A stretch of DNA of 7,094 bases from Actinomycetota bacterium. Lineage in GTDB: Bacteria; Actinomycetota; Thermoleophilia; Solirubrobacterales; Thermoleophilaceae. The position numbers and the translations under genes were made by a program. Position 1 is the first letter of the stretch; every line of letters begins with the position of its first letter. Under the pieces are notes generated by a model. It saw only the letters and a program-made list of their open reading frames with translations, did no database searches and was not told where the DNA came from. The stretch covers positions 1 to 7,094 of the forward strand of contig VAWV01000043.1 of the NCBI GenBank assembly GCA_005883295.1, given 5' to 3'. Shown here in pieces: positions 6,144 to 7,094 of the stretch.

Positions 6144-7094
6144 GTGTCCTTTTTCGACGAACGAGCAGACAGACCAGGCAGGACAACCAGGCGGGCGGCG
6201 CCTCCGCGCGGGCCGAGTACCGATCGGCAGACGTTGCTGTACCGCCGCCTAGTTGGCGGCGGCGTCGCATTCGTGATCCTGCTGCTCCTCGTCCTCGGCA
6301 TCAAGAGCTGCCGCGACAGCGCGCGGCGCGACGCCTTCAAGAACTACGTGCGCGATGTCGCCGCGATCGTTCAGGGCTCGGACAGCGAGAGCAAGAACCT
6401 GTTCGCGGTGCTCCAGCGGCCGGGTGGTCAGGGTCAGGTCCAGCTCCAGAACGCGATCAACGGTTACGAGAGCGATGCCACGCAGCTCGTGGACCGCGCG
6501 AAGGGGACGAGCCACCCGGACGAGGTGTCGACCGCGCAGCGCTACTTCGTCGAGGTGCTGGAGCTGCGCCGTGACGGCATCGCGCACATCGCGCAGCAGC
6601 TGCGCACGGCACTGAGCGGTCAGGGCGGGCAGGACGCCGTGGGCAGGGTCGCCACGCAGATGCAGCTCTTCCTCGCGAGCGACGTCCTGTACTCGCAGCG
6701 CTTCCTGCCGAACCTCGATCGACCCCTCAAGAAGGAGGGGCTGCTGGGCCAGGTGGCGGTCCCGCGAACCAGGTTCCTGCCGGACCTCCAGTGGGTCAGG
6801 CCGATCACCGTGGCGCGCTCGCTCAAGGGACTCGGCGCCGCAACCGGGCCGAGCGGGCCGATCGCTCCCGGCCTGCACGGCACGGCGCTGGTCGGGGTCA
6901 CCGCTCGGCCCGGCGGCCAGCAGCTCTCGCAGTCCGGCGCCACCTCGATCACGATCACCGCCAAGCTCGCCTTCGACGTCAATGTCCAGAACGGCGGCAC
7001 GAACGCCGAGCGCGACGTGGTCGTCCAGCTCTCGATCGTGGGAGCGGGGCGGCCGATCGTGCGCGAGCAGACGATCCCCTCGATCGCGGCCGGC
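6144..7094 (+). CDS. Single-pass membrane protein with C-terminal CARDB/Ig-like domain, function unknown, partial
   Basis: I do not recognise a named family. The 317 codons present run off the right edge in frame. A basic cytoplasmic N-terminus (residues 1-35) precedes one strong membrane helix (about 36-54, VAFVILLLLVLGIK); positive-inside charge puts the rest outside. Residues about 58-215 look helical and possibly coiled, with Gln- and Arg-rich stretches such as ALRDG-like LELRRDGIAHIAQQLR. From about 245 the sequence turns to beta strands: TSITITAKLAFDVNVQNGGT, ERDVVVQLSI and TIPSIAAG follow the pattern of CARDB/Ig-fold adhesion domains (V-x-V-x-N-x-G, later I-P-x-I-x-x-G). The GTG start has GGAG six bases upstream. 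It is transcribed away from the kinase operon and may share its regulatory gap. It could be an envelope-stress or wall-associated sensor, but nothing here proves a link with the kinase. Confidence 0.82.
   Translation, partial: MSFFDERADRPGRTTRRAAPPRGPSTDRQTLLYRRLVGGGVAFVILLLLVLGIKSCRDSARRDAFKNYVRDVAAIVQGSDSESKNLFAVLQRPGGQGQVQLQNAINGYESDATQLVDRAKGTSHPDEVSTAQRYFVEVLELRRDGIAHIAQQLRTALSGQGGQDAVGRVATQMQLFLASDVLYSQRFLPNLDRPLKKEGLLGQVAVPRTRFLPDLQWVRPITVARSLKGLGAATGPSGPIAPGLHGTALVGVTARPGGQQLSQSGATSITITAKLAFDVNVQNGGTNAERDVVVQLSIVGAGRPIVREQTIPSIAAG

Noticed and set aside
6008..6340. N-terminal extension of the kinase frame back to 6340
   Set aside because: The extra 111 residues look non-coding, cover the whole intergenic gap and overlap the start of the divergent plus-strand gene; GTG 6007 has a good ribosome site.
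6249..6878. Minus-strand open frame of 209 codons, and plus-strand frames at 6119-6574 and 6355-6615
   Set aside because: They overlap the plus-strand gene in other frames; only the frame from 6144 gives a membrane helix plus coherent helical and beta regions through to the window edge.

Overview
The window is very GC-rich, with strong G/C bias at third codon positions and long antisense open frames. Its minus strand carries an actinobacterial cell-wall growth and Ser/Thr phosphosignalling operon. Protein style and gene order suggest a deep-branching actinobacterium, perhaps class Thermoleophilia (Solirubrobacterales-like). That placement is inference from recalled family features; no rRNA or other marker is present.

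Layout in transcription order on the minus strand: (1) 6007-4160, a Ser/Thr protein kinase whose C-terminal half is a multi-pass membrane domain; (2) 4147-3386, FhaA (DUF3662 plus FHA); (3) 3381-2967, FhaB (membrane anchor plus FHA), whose two halves lie in different reading frames; (4) 2963-1671, a membrane-anchored PP2C phosphatase (PstP type); (5) 1674-373, a SEDS glycosyltransferase (RodA/FtsW); (6) 376 to the left edge, a class B penicillin-binding protein (PbpA type), N-terminal part only. Gaps are 12, 4 and 3 bases for the first three junctions, and the last two junctions overlap by 4 bases, so this is one tightly coupled operon. It matches the mycobacterial order fhaA-fhaB-pstP-rodA-pbpA, with an extra kinase at its head. 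A PASTA-type PknB could lie beyond the left edge.

The genes fit one system. The kinase and phosphatase set phosphothreonine levels, the FHA proteins read them, and the SEDS-PBP pair polymerises and crosslinks septal or lateral peptidoglycan. Divergent from the operon, across 136 bases, is a plus-strand gene (6144 to the right edge) for a single-pass membrane protein with a helical middle and a CARDB/Ig-like beta domain, of unknown function.

Two places look abnormal. FhaB needs a +1 shift near a tandem AGG AGG to join its anchor to its FHA domain. The PbpA N-terminus appears to lack about 25-30 residues normally found between the membrane segment and the conserved RG motif. Either could be real biology or a sequence/assembly fault. 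Six of the seven genes start with GTG or TTG. No RNA genes, mobile elements, CRISPR arrays or convincing terminators were seen.
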